Shown: piece by piece, positions 7,885 through 16,269 of the stretch
Layout of the letters: each line of letters opens with the position of its first letter
How positions within the stretch are numbered: the first letter of the stretch is position 1
From: Pseudoalteromonas viridis
GTDB lineage: Bacteria > Pseudomonadota > Gammaproteobacteria > Enterobacterales > Alteromonadaceae
Direction of reading: 5' to 3'
NCBI RefSeq assembly: GCF_017742995.1
Contig: NZ_CP072425.1
Coordinates: 4,163,001-4,227,000, forward strand
DNA: 64,000 nt
Translations under genes and position numbers: made by a program
The notes under the pieces: generated by a model
The model's input: the letters and a program-made list of their open reading frames with translations, nothing else
Databases searched by the model: none
What the model was told of the DNA's origin: nothing

Positions 7885-10125
7885 ATGACGAAAACAACAA
7901 TTATAAAAACAATTACATCTATTTTGTTGCTTCTGGCCTGGCCGACGATGAGTGCGCCCTTGACCACAGGTATTATGCAAAATCAACATTTGACACTGAT
8001 TATTTTGGTGGGCGTTGTCACAACTGCGACTTTACTCTATCTGGCAGTCTCTAACCACAAGACGAAACGGGCACTGAAAGCACTTCGCCATTCAGAGCAA
8101 CGTCTTAAAAGCACCGTGGAAGGCAGCGGTGATACCCTCTGGGACTGGAACATTCGCAGTGGCGAAATCAACCGCATTAACGACAGGTTTATGATGGATA
8201 CCACCCCAGGCACCCACCTCATTCCCAACGCCAGCCTGATCCACCCCCAGGACCTGCCGCTGGTAGAAAAACAGCTAAAGTTACATTTCGCAGAAAAAAC
8301 CGCCTTCTTCGAAGCCACCTATCGGGTTAGAAATAGCTTGGATCAATATCACTGGGTCCTGGATAAAGGCAAAATCATCGCAAAAGATGAAAACCTTAAC
8401 CCACTGCGCATGACGGGCACCATCCGTGATATTAACCACCTTAAAAGCACAGAAGAACGCCTGAACCTGTTCGCTAAGTGCGTAGAATCTCTGACCGACG
8501 CCATTGCCATCTATGATCACGCTTTTCGTCTGGTTGATTTGAACCCAAGTTATATTCGTATCTTCGGCGGCGTGCGAGAGCAGTATATTAATACCGAATT
8601 TAAGCTTCCCGGATATGATGCTCAGTTTATCCGCCAGATTAAAGCAGCATTAAAAAAGAGTGAGCACTGGCAGGAAGAGCTGAAGCTATACGATCAGACG
8701 GGGACTATGCTGCCAATCGAAATCTCCATTGACGAGATTAAGAACAATCGCGGCCACATCACCAATTACGTTGTGGTCTTTTCTGATCTGACCGAGCGCA
8801 AAAAAGCCGAATCGCAACTGCATAACTTGTCGAACCGTGACCGCACCACAGGCCTGCCCAACCGCAACCTGTTCTTCACCAACCTGAAAAAGCTGGTCGA
8901 TCAGAAGCGCGATCACGCATTGCTGGTCTTTGACTTAGATAACTTTAAGAAAATTAACGACTCCCTTGGCCACCAGCTGGGTGACAGCTTGCTGGCAAAA
9001 CTGGCTATGCGACTTAATAAGTTATGCCGCCAGCAAGATACCTTTTACCGCCTGGGGGGCGACGAGTTCGCCCTGGTGATGTCGGGCACCAATGACATTC
9101 ATACCATTACCAAGGCCGCTAAACAGTTTCTGGCCGTCATCGCGACGCCGTTTAAAATGGCTAATCATGAGCTGGTGATCACCTCCTCGGTAGGCATAGT
9201 GTTATTCCCGGAAGATGGCAGTACACCGGAGATCTTGCTCAAAAATGCCGATACCGCCATGTATCATGCCAAGCAAAAAGGTAACCACTACCTGTTTTTC
9301 AATGATTCTATGAATGAGCAAGCGGTTAAACGCCTGCAAATTGAAAACCTCATGCGCTTTGGATTAAAAGAAGACCACTTTGTGGTGTATTACCAACCCA
9401 AAATGGACATTGCCACAGGTGCTCTGGTGGGAATGGAAGCGCTGGTGCGTTTCATTACCCCCAAGAAAGGCGTGATCAGTCCGGGGCTGTTTATTCCCAT
9501 TGCAGAGGAAACCGGTCAGATTGTCGAAATTGGTGAGGTCGTGCTCGATAAAGCATGTAAGGATGTCAAACGCTGGATAGATCAGGGCCTGTTCAACGGC
9601 CGGGTTGCGGTAAACCTGTCAGCCAGACAGTTTAGTTTGCCCGACCTCACCGCGCGGATAGACCTCATCTTGCAAAAGAATCAACTTCCTTCTTATTTTC
9701 TCGAACTGGAAATTACGGAAGGGACGGTTATGGACGACCCACAAGAAGCAATTTCAATTATGCGCTCTTTAAGTTCACGCGGGATCCACCTGGCCATGGA
9801 TGATTTTGGCACCGGTTACTCCTCGCTCGCCTATCTCAAGCAGTTTCCGCTAAATACCCTCAAAGTAGACAAGGCATTTGTAGATGATATGAACACAGAG
9901 CGCGGCTGCAACATGGTAGACTCAATAGTCACGATTGCGCATAACCTGGGCCTTCACGTGGTGGCGGAGGGCGTTGAGCATGAAGAACAACTGCATCAAT
10001 TGCAGCGTCTGAACTGCCAGACAATTCAGGGCTATTACTACGCCAAACCACTTTCAGCCCAGGAATTTGAACAATTTCTTCGCTCACAGCAAAGCGAAAA
10101 GCCCGCTTTGCAACTGGTTAACTAA
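7885..10125 (+). CDS. Membrane-bound PAS-GGDEF-EAL cyclic-di-GMP enzyme
   Basis: A 746-residue regulator of the second messenger c-di-GMP. Two hydrophobic segments (about 8-24 and 35-56) anchor the N-terminus. Two PAS/PAC sensor domains span roughly 70-185 and 190-305. The diguanylate cyclase domain has an intact GGDEF at 391-395. The phosphodiesterase domain has an intact EAL at 518-520 and a DDFGTGYSSL segment with catalytic Asp residues. Both activities are therefore possible, and which dominates cannot be told from sequence. It stands alone, with the small membrane protein gene at 10151-10351 converging on it 25 bp away. Confidence 0.93.
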   Translation: MTKTTIIKTITSILLLLAWPTMSAPLTTGIMQNQHLTLIILVGVVTTATLLYLAVSNHKTKRALKALRHSEQRLKSTVEGSGDTLWDWNIRSGEINRINDRFMMDTTPGTHLIPNASLIHPQDLPLVEKQLKLHFAEKTAFFEATYRVRNSLDQYHWVLDKGKIIAKDENLNPLRMTGTIRDINHLKSTEERLNLFAKCVESLTDAIAIYDHAFRLVDLNPSYIRIFGGVREQYINTEFKLPGYDAQFIRQIKAALKKSEHWQEELKLYDQTGTMLPIEISIDEIKNNRGHITNYVVVFSDLTERKKAESQLHNLSNRDRTTGLPNRNLFFTNLKKLVDQKRDHALLVFDLDNFKKINDSLGHQLGDSLLAKLAMRLNKLCRQQDTFYRLGGDEFALVMSGTNDIHTITKAAKQFLAVIATPFKMANHELVITSSVGIVLFPEDGSTPEILLKNADTAMYHAKQKGNHYLFFNDSMNEQAVKRLQIENLMRFGLKEDHFVVYYQPKMDIATGALVGMEALVRFITPKKGVISPGLFIPIAEETGQIVEIGEVVLDKACKDVKRWIDQGLFNGRVAVNLSARQFSLPDLTARIDLILQKNQLPSYFLELEITEGTVMDDPQEAISIMRSLSSRGIHLAMDDFGTGYSSLAYLKQFPLNTLKVDKAFVDDMNTERGCNMVDSIVTIAHNLGLHVVAEGVEHEEQLHQLQRLNCQTIQGYYYAKPLSAQEFEQFLRSQQSEKPALQLVN

Positions 10126-10150
10126 CCCCTATTTTCCGTTACCACACCAG

Positions 10151-10351
10151 TCAGGCGCGCAACACTGAATACCGCTGACCGACCCGTCTGAGCCAGGCCA
10201 GGCGATAGTGTGCCCGAAACATGATCCACACCATAGGCCCCGCTAACGCAGCTAACAGCACCCAGGAGCGCCTTGTAACCCCGGTGCAACGCAACTCATT
10301 GAGCATCAGCAATCCGCCCAGGCACATCAATACAGCATACAATATCAGCAC
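10151..10351 (-). CDS. Small membrane protein of unknown function (66 aa)
   Basis: The start is GTG at 10351, and the call is supported by a near-perfect ribosome site (GGAGG, five bases before GTG). The protein has two hydrophobic segments (about 1-17 and 29-43) separated by a short Arg-containing loop, and a basic tail with several Arg. This suggests a two-helix inner-membrane protein with a cytoplasmic basic end. I know no family name. It converges on the c-di-GMP enzyme gene, and no other gene shares its transcript. Confidence 0.65.
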   Translation of the reverse strand: MLILYAVLMCLGGLLMLNELRCTGVTRRSWVLLAALAGPMVWIMFRAHYRLAWLRRVGQRYSVLRA

Positions 10352-11137
10352 TCAGCCTCCGTAATCTCGTTTCAGACGTGCGCATCAAGCCAGACACTGC
10401 CACACGTTAAGTAAATGGGTAATTTTTTTCTCGCGTAGTGTACAATAAGTCTAAAAAGCACGCAAAAACACTTAAATTGTTGCAAAATATTGCATTATTT
10501 AATTTAATACGTCCCCAGAAACGCTTAGTTTCTTGCTCGGGCAGCTGCGAGAGCGCTCTCCCGAGTGTGCAAATAATCGCTAACTTATTATTTTAACTAA
10601 GCATTATTTGTGTTGACGCTGATATAAGTGAAGCAAAGTGGTGGATTAGATCATGGGCAGATCTGAACACCTGCTACTTTTGCTGGCGATCCGGCTTGGT
10701 TTTCCTACACTTAGGGTAAGCCGAACGGGATTGTAAGCTTATGCGTGCCAATTTGATTGCACTTTCACCCACTGTGGAGCAGGCCCCCCTAGCCACAGTC
10801 GGATGAATGTTTAATGAAGTGGGCATTTGTCATTTGGTCATGGTGTGGTTAGCAGTCGAAGAGTGGGAGTAAGCTCCTCCTTGAGCAGATTTGAAATTGG
10901 AACTGTAAAGATAAATGGACTGGTTAACCTCTGTGCGGTTTAAGACGTATTTTTCTCGTCTGAGTGAAATATACTGATATTGTTGCGCAGCTTAGATAAG
11001 GTTATTCAGGTATATTCCTATTTGGTCTTAACTGACTGATAGTTTTTACTTATTCCCAATTACAGAAATCTCACAAAAGCTGCTAAAATCAGCCCCATGT
11101 TTTGTTAATTTAATTTGTTATTTCAAGGACACGGGCT
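10352..11137. other. 786-bp gene-free region
   Basis: No ORF with coding character, no tRNA and no recognisable known RNA. It contains an AT-rich block (10430-10515), a LacI-type palindrome (10549-10560) within a larger inverted repeat, and several GC-rich stretches at 10700-10810 that could fold. A 27-codon ORF near 10653 has no convincing start signal. It could hide a small RNA or the remains of a lost gene. Confidence 0.5.
10536..10565. promoter_or_regulatory. Candidate LacI-family operator
   Basis: A perfect 12-bp palindrome, GAGAGCGCTCTC, at 10549-10560 carries the central AGCGCT core typical of LacI/GalR-family sugar regulators in Alteromonadales. Outer arms CTCGGG (10536-10541) and CCCGAG (10560-10565) add a further inverted repeat. 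No sugar gene lies next to it in this window, so the target is unclear. Confidence 0.45.
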
Positions 11138-11530
11138 ATGGATCAGAAATTCGTACATGAGTATTTACAGGCTAAGCCTGGGACCTTTATCACAAAACCG
11201 TTTGCACAGGACGTGGACGTTTACAAGGTACAGCATAAGATGTTTGCTACCTTATATGAAGGGAAAGAGGGTCAAATGGGTGAGAATGGTGAGCCAGTGT
11301 GGTGGCTTAACCTAAAATGTGATCCGGATGAAGCGCTATTGTTACGCGATAAGTACGCTGCAATTGTGCCGGGTTATCACATGAATAAACGACTATGGAA
11401 CACCATCATACTGGATGGCAGCATCCCGGAAGAAGAGATCAAACGCATGATAGATGACTCCTATCAGATAGTGGTTGATAACTTACCCAGCGCGCAACGC
11501 GCAGAGCTTGACCGTCTCACTCAATCTTAG
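11138..11530 (+). CDS. yjbR: MmcQ/YjbR family protein
   Basis: A 130-residue protein matching the YjbR/MmcQ fold. Its core runs KPGTFITKPF, then KMFATLYEG, LNLKCDPDEALLLRD, PGYHMNKRLWNTI and LDGSIPEEEIKRMIDDSY, which is the order seen in E. coli YjbR. The family is described as DNA-binding-like, with a double-wing (CyaY-type) fold, but its role is not settled. The start is ATG at 11138, preceded by AAGGACACGGGCT. It is followed by a hairpin terminator at 11552-11572 and is probably monocistronic. Confidence 0.85.
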   Translation: MDQKFVHEYLQAKPGTFITKPFAQDVDVYKVQHKMFATLYEGKEGQMGENGEPVWWLNLKCDPDEALLLRDKYAAIVPGYHMNKRLWNTIILDGSIPEEEIKRMIDDSYQIVVDNLPSAQRAELDRLTQS

Positions 11531-11551
11531 AGTGGCCGTCATCATTGGTTT

Positions 11552-11572
11552 CCCTCGCACCCAGTGCGAGGG
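11552..11572 (+). terminator. Rho-independent terminator after the yjbR-like gene
   Basis: A 9-bp perfect stem (CCCTCGCAC / GTGCGAGGG) with a 3-nt loop is followed by CCATTTTCTC. The U-tract is short, so termination may be moderate. Confidence 0.65.
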
Positions 11573-11668
11573 CCATTTTCTCTCTCCTTCTCTTTAAACC
11601 CCTTGTCATTCTGATGTCAATTATCCCTGTTTTAATGACAGTGATTTCCACAACACAGAATAAAGACA

Positions 11669-13522
11669 ATGAAAAAAACACTGATCTCATTAACGCTACT
11701 GGGCTTGCTCAGTGGTTGTGCACTGGATGGCGACGACGGACAAACAGGTAAACAAGGCGAGCAAGGCCTACAGGGTGAAACTGGCCAGGCAGGACAATCT
11801 GGCGAGAAAGGCGATACAGGTGCACAGGGTGAACAAGGTCCGCAGGGAGAAAGCGGTGTGCCGGGTGAAAGCGGCGCACGCATGAGTGGCAACTTGTCAG
11901 CGCAATTGATTGGCCGGGCCGTGCTGAACGTGGCAAGTCCGGAGGGGGCTGCTGAAATCGTCGCTTACCATAGAGCCAGTAAACGTATTTTTGCGCTTGA
12001 CAGCTCCGGTGACACACCACAAATTGCCATCATTGCGGCTGCGCAGATCGACGCGGATAAACTCAGCAAAGACAACCAGGGAGTTGTCACAAATACCAAT
12101 CTTACCGTCACTCAGACCATTGCCGTCAGTGAAGTGGTGGCAGCCGATGCAAACAGCCTGGCCATTCATGGCGATATGCTTGCCGTTGCGATGGCACGTG
12201 CGACCGGCGAAACCGGGTTTGTGTTGGTCTACAATATTGCCGAACAAACACCCCAGTTGCTGAAGTCGGTCGAAGTCGGATATCTGCCTGACATGGTTAC
12301 TTTTAACCAGGACGGCAGCAAGATCCTGGTGGCCAATGAAGGTGAACCGGCGGGTGATTACAGCGTTGACCCGCAAGGCAGTATCGCCATCATCGACATC
12401 AACGATGGACAGGTGGCCGATCAGGCCACGCTGTTAGGCTTCGAAGCCTTTAATGATCAGCAAGCCCAGTTACAGGCGCAAGGCGTGGTGTTCGCTAACC
12501 CAACCGGACGTACGATTAAAGGACAGGTAATCAATACCAGCGTTGCCATGGATCTTGAGCCTGAATACGTCACGGTCAGCAAAGACAACCGTTATGCCTA
12601 TGTGTCACTGCAAGAGAACAATGCGCTGGCCATTGTTGATCTAAGTGACAACTCACTAACAATTAAAGGCCTGGGTTATAAAGACTGGGGTAAATGGACG
12701 CTGGATGCGTCCGACAAAGACGACGGCATTAATCTGCGTAGCTACCCGGGGTTATACGGCATGTACCAGCCGGACTCTATTGCAACTTACCAATGGCAGG
12801 GTGCCAACTTTATCGTCACGGCTAACGAGGGTGACGGGCGTGAGTACTTCTTCCCCGCGGCTGATGAAGCCGAGTGTACGGCCAATGGCGGGCTAGATTA
12901 CGACAAGGATGATGGCTGCCTGGCCTATACCGACGAGATCCGAGCCAAGGACCTCACCCTGGCGGATAACTTTGCGTATATCAACAATGATAATGACGAT
13001 CTGGGTCGCCTCAAAGTGACCACTGTGATGGGCGATCAGGACAATGATGGTCAGTACGAAGAACTCTATACCTATGGCGCGCGCTCGTTCTCTATCTGGG
13101 ATCAAAATGGTGCCCGGGTATTCGATTCCGGCGATGAAGTGGTGCGGATCACCTCCGCGCTGCATGGCGCGCAATTCAATAATGATGAGGACACCAACGA
13201 GGGAGATACCCGTTCAGACGCCAAAGGCGCTGAGCCGGAAGCGCTGACACTGGGCCAGATTGGTGAGCGCACTTATGCCTTTGTCGGGCTTGAGCGTATG
13301 GGCAGCATCCTGGTCTATGATGTCACTAACCCGTTTAATGTGACCTTTACGACTTACCTCATCAACCGGGGTCTTGAGGAGGGTGCGGATATTTCAGGTG
13401 ATCTGGCACCAGAAGGCATGACCTTTGTCAGTGCCGAGCACAGCCCGACCAGCACGCCATTACTGATTGTTGGCAATGAAATTTCGGGCAGTATTGCTAT
13501 CTGGTCGCTGGCTCAGAAGTAA
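11669..13522 (+). CDS. Lipoprotein with collagen-like repeat and choice-of-anchor I (phytase/propeller-like) domain
   Basis: A 617-residue surface or periplasmic lipoprotein. The signal peptide ends in the lipobox LSGC, with Cys17 as the lipidated residue. From residue 21 there are 17 uninterrupted Gly-X-Y triplets (about 21-71), a collagen-like stalk rich in Gln, Glu, Asp and Lys. The rest matches the choice-of-anchor I type domain, a beta-propeller-like repeat protein often called alkaline-phosphatase-like. Recurrent signatures are VANEGEPAGDY, EPEYVTVSKDNRYAYVSLQENNALAIVDL, PDSIATY, TANEGDGREY and GAEPEALTLG. Acidic Asp-rich loops (for example DNDDLGR and DQDNDGQ) suggest calcium binding. 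The activity is unknown. Its ribosome site is weak. Confidence 0.85.
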   Translation: MKKTLISLTLLGLLSGCALDGDDGQTGKQGEQGLQGETGQAGQSGEKGDTGAQGEQGPQGESGVPGESGARMSGNLSAQLIGRAVLNVASPEGAAEIVAYHRASKRIFALDSSGDTPQIAIIAAAQIDADKLSKDNQGVVTNTNLTVTQTIAVSEVVAADANSLAIHGDMLAVAMARATGETGFVLVYNIAEQTPQLLKSVEVGYLPDMVTFNQDGSKILVANEGEPAGDYSVDPQGSIAIIDINDGQVADQATLLGFEAFNDQQAQLQAQGVVFANPTGRTIKGQVINTSVAMDLEPEYVTVSKDNRYAYVSLQENNALAIVDLSDNSLTIKGLGYKDWGKWTLDASDKDDGINLRSYPGLYGMYQPDSIATYQWQGANFIVTANEGDGREYFFPAADEAECTANGGLDYDKDDGCLAYTDEIRAKDLTLADNFAYINNDNDDLGRLKVTTVMGDQDNDGQYEELYTYGARSFSIWDQNGARVFDSGDEVVRITSALHGAQFNNDEDTNEGDTRSDAKGAEPEALTLGQIGERTYAFVGLERMGSILVYDVTNPFNVTFTTYLINRGLEEGADISGDLAPEGMTFVSAEHSPTSTPLLIVGNEISGSIAIWSLAQK

Positions 13523-13600
13523 AACCGCTTGTCTTGTGCTGTGGCTGCCCCCTGCTGTACATTAAACACTGTATAGCACAGCCACAGTACAGAGAATTGA

Positions 13601-14611
13601 ATGACCAAAATTGCACTACTTACTAGCGGGGGCGATGCGCCCGGCATGAATGCGGCCATCCGCGCGATAGTACACAGCTGCCAGCACCATCAGTATGAGT
13701 GCATCGGCTTTTTCCATGGCTACAACGGCCTGCTCAACGATGAATGGCAAGCGCTGACACATGCTGATGTCGGTAACATCCTGCAATTTGGCGGTACGAT
13801 TTTAAAAAGTGCCCGCTGCCCGGCAATGTGCGATCCAAAGGGCCCCAAGCAAGCTGCTAACACACTCAGAAAACACCAGATTGACGCCCTTATCGTGATT
13901 GGCGGGGATGGTTCGTTCAGAGGTCTGGAAGCGCTCAAAGCGCACTGGGAAGGCCAGGTCATCGGTCTGCCCGGCACGATTGACAATGATCTTGCGGGGA
14001 GTGACAACACCATAGGCTTTGCCACCGCGGTGACGACCGCCACCCACGCGATAGATAAAATTCGCGACACCGCCAACGCCTTCGAGCGGGTGTTTATTGT
14101 AGAGGTCATGGGGCGGCACAGTGGTCATATTGCCTTTAACGTTGGGCTGGCAACGGGCGCGGAGGCCATCCTGTCATTCGAAAACTGTGACCCCGCCGAT
14201 ACCGCGCCTCAGCTGGCCCGCCTGATCTCTCAGATCCAGGTGCAGCAGCAACATAACCACGACAGCTTTGTGATTGTGCTTGCTGAAAACCTCTGGCCGG
14301 GTGGGCCTCAGGCACTCAAAGCACAACTGGCCGAGCAGGCAGGCATTGACAGCGCCGTGTGCGTACTGGGGCATATTCAGCGCGGGGGCAGTCCCGCGCC
14401 GGAAGATCGCCTGCTGGCCACAGAGTTAGGGCTGGAGGCGGTAAATGCCGTCAGCCGTAACCAGGACAGGATTATGATTGGTAAACAGGGCAGCACCTTA
14501 CAAGCTGTGCCGCTGAACGGGGCTATCAATGATGCCAAGCCGGTCAATGGTCGCTGGGTGGCGGCACACGAAGACGTGCTTACCGAGTATCTAATCAAAC
14601 ACAGTGAATAG
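13601..14611 (+). CDS. pfkA: 6-phosphofructokinase, ATP-dependent type
   Basis: A 336-residue PfkA-family enzyme that phosphorylates fructose-6-phosphate in glycolysis. Residues visible: the ATP-binding loop LTSGGDAPGMN at 7-17; GGDGS at 101-105, where Gly at the fourth position indicates ATP rather than pyrophosphate as donor; the catalytic segment GTIDND at 125-130 with D128; the MGRHSGH substrate segment; and GHIQRGGSP near residue 260. It is slightly longer than E. coli PfkA (320). Its 3' end overlaps that of nhaD by 21 bp on the opposite strand. A 9-bp inverted repeat (13539-13547 with 13579-13587) lies between it and the preceding gene. Confidence 0.9.
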   Translation: MTKIALLTSGGDAPGMNAAIRAIVHSCQHHQYECIGFFHGYNGLLNDEWQALTHADVGNILQFGGTILKSARCPAMCDPKGPKQAANTLRKHQIDALIVIGGDGSFRGLEALKAHWEGQVIGLPGTIDNDLAGSDNTIGFATAVTTATHAIDKIRDTANAFERVFIVEVMGRHSGHIAFNVGLATGAEAILSFENCDPADTAPQLARLISQIQVQQQHNHDSFVIVLAENLWPGGPQALKAQLAEQAGIDSAVCVLGHIQRGGSPAPEDRLLATELGLEAVNAVSRNQDRIMIGKQGSTLQAVPLNGAINDAKPVNGRWVAAHEDVLTEYLIKHSE

Positions 14612-16048
14612 CTCGGCGTTTAACCACAAGTGAACCAGGATGCTGGCGGCATAGCCCAATGCAATGACCGGCGTCCATTTGAGGTGGCCAAAGAACGTAT
14701 AATAGCCTCTGGCCTGACCCATTAACGCCACCCCTGCCGCTGAGCCGATGGACAGTAAGCTGCCGCCCACCCCTGCCGTCAAAGTGATCAGTAACCACTG
14801 ACCATGGGACATGTCGGGCTGCATTGAGAGCACCGCAAACATCACCGGAATATTGTCCACCACCGCGGATACCACCCCTAAAAACACGTTGGCGGCGGTT
14901 GCGGACCAGCCACCGTAAAGCACTTCAGACATCAGGCTCAGATAACCCAGAAATCCTAACCCGCCTACACACATAACAATGCCATAAAAAAACAACAAGG
15001 TATCCCACTCTGCCCGCGACACTTTGGCAAAAACATCGAAGGGCACCACGTTACCAAGCGCTTGTAAACGCTCCTGATCGCCTGCTTGCTGCGCCGCTGC
15101 ACGCTTTTTATCCAGTGAATTGGGTAAGGTGGTACGTAAAAAGTAGCCAAAGAATTGCAGGTAGCCCAGGCCCATCATCATTCCCAGCACAGGTGGCAGA
15201 TGTAACAGACTATGGCAGGAAACCGCCGTGGCAATAGTGACCAAAAACAGCACCATGATGCGCCTTGCACCGCGTTTTAGCTCAATTTGTTCGTCACTTG
15301 CCGCTGGCTTCTTATTCTTGACAAACAGGCTCATGATCAATGCTGGCACCAGGTAATTCACCAGCGCCGGGAAAAACAGCGAAAAGAATTCAGCAAAGTG
15401 CACAATTCCGGCCTGCCACACCATCAGCGTGGTAATATCGCCAAAGGGGCTAAACGCGCCGCCGGCATTGGCAGCCACAACGATATTGATGCAGCTCAGG
15501 TTAATAAACTGCTTGTCGCCCTGCCCCACCTTCATCGCCACCGCACACATCAGCAAAGCGGTGGTCAGGTTATCGGCAATCGGTGAAATCACAAAGGCCA
15601 GTAGCCCGCTGAGCCAAAACAGGGTACGAAAGTTAAAGCCGCGACGCACCATCCACACCCGCAGCGCATCGAACAAACGGCGCTCCTCCATGGCATTGAT
15701 ATAGGTCATCGCCACCAGCAAAAACAGCATCAGCTCCGAAAACTCAAGTAGATTATGGCGAAAAGCATGCTCGGTCAGCTCGGGGATTTCATTCATGACG
15801 TAATAGCCACCAATCAGCATCCAAATCAATCCCGCCGCCACCAGCACAGGCTTAGATTTACGCATATGCAGCTTCTCTTCCAGCATGACCAGAATATAGG
15901 CCAGTACAAAAATGGCAATACAGATCCAGCCAAGGGTGGCCGAGGTGAGATCTATGGGGGTTGCAATATGATTTGCAGCAGCCGATAGGGCCAACGGGTG
16001 CCAGAGCACACAGAGTAAAGCAAGCAGAGCGTAAAGCGAGTTTTTCAT
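14591..16048 (-). CDS. nhaD: Na+/H+ antiporter NhaD
   Basis: A 485-residue member of the NhaD family, which exports sodium in exchange for protons and supports growth in salt at alkaline pH in marine bacteria. A cleavable-looking N-terminal hydrophobic segment (1 to about 23) is followed by about 12 membrane helices. Conserved stretches include ISPIADNLTTALLMCAV and NAGGAFSPFGDITTLMVW in the first half, and DNIPVMFAVL and GSLLSIGSAAGVALMG in the second. Acidic and polar residues inside these helices (D of PIADN, D of GDITT, D of VVDNIP) are the expected ion ligands. The DUF368 gene upstream runs in the same direction but is separated by a terminator. Confidence 0.93.
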   Translation of the reverse strand: MKNSLYALLALLCVLWHPLALSAAANHIATPIDLTSATLGWICIAIFVLAYILVMLEEKLHMRKSKPVLVAAGLIWMLIGGYYVMNEIPELTEHAFRHNLLEFSELMLFLLVAMTYINAMEERRLFDALRVWMVRRGFNFRTLFWLSGLLAFVISPIADNLTTALLMCAVAMKVGQGDKQFINLSCINIVVAANAGGAFSPFGDITTLMVWQAGIVHFAEFFSLFFPALVNYLVPALIMSLFVKNKKPAASDEQIELKRGARRIMVLFLVTIATAVSCHSLLHLPPVLGMMMGLGYLQFFGYFLRTTLPNSLDKKRAAAQQAGDQERLQALGNVVPFDVFAKVSRAEWDTLLFFYGIVMCVGGLGFLGYLSLMSEVLYGGWSATAANVFLGVVSAVVDNIPVMFAVLSMQPDMSHGQWLLITLTAGVGGSLLSIGSAAGVALMGQARGYYTFFGHLKWTPVIALGYAASILVHLWLNAELFTVFD

Positions 16049-16186
16049 GAGTTATCAGATCCGAAACAGAGTTAAAACTTGGTTAATTTTAGCGCGGCTA
16101 CTTGATAGCATATTTTTTGTCTTATCTGCATTCGACACAAGTCTAAATCCCCACTCAGGCTGAGATGTGCACGCCTCTGATAGCCA

Positions 16187-16222
16187 ACAAAAACGGGCGT
16201 GTGAACAGTGTCACACGCCCGT
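16187..16222 (-). terminator. Rho-independent terminator after the DUF368 gene
   Basis: A perfect 12-bp stem (16193-16204 with 16211-16222) and 6-nt loop are followed on the minus strand by TTTTTG. It separates the DUF368 gene from nhaD. Confidence 0.9.
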
Positions 16223-16269
16223 ATGAAAAGAGCATGAAATTTTATCAGTTGACCACTAGGTTAGCACAA

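Noticed and set aside
10653..10736. 27-codon ORF (MGRSEHLLLLLAIRLG...)
   Set aside because: Short, no ribosome site, no conservation visible.
10700..10860. GC-rich stretch as 6S RNA, RNase P RNA or a riboswitch
   Set aside because: I could not match the core sequences or pairing of any of these known RNAs.
13539..13587. Inverted repeat before pfkA as a terminator
   Set aside because: Only 9-bp arms, a 31-nt gap and no T run; possibly regulatory but too weak to call.
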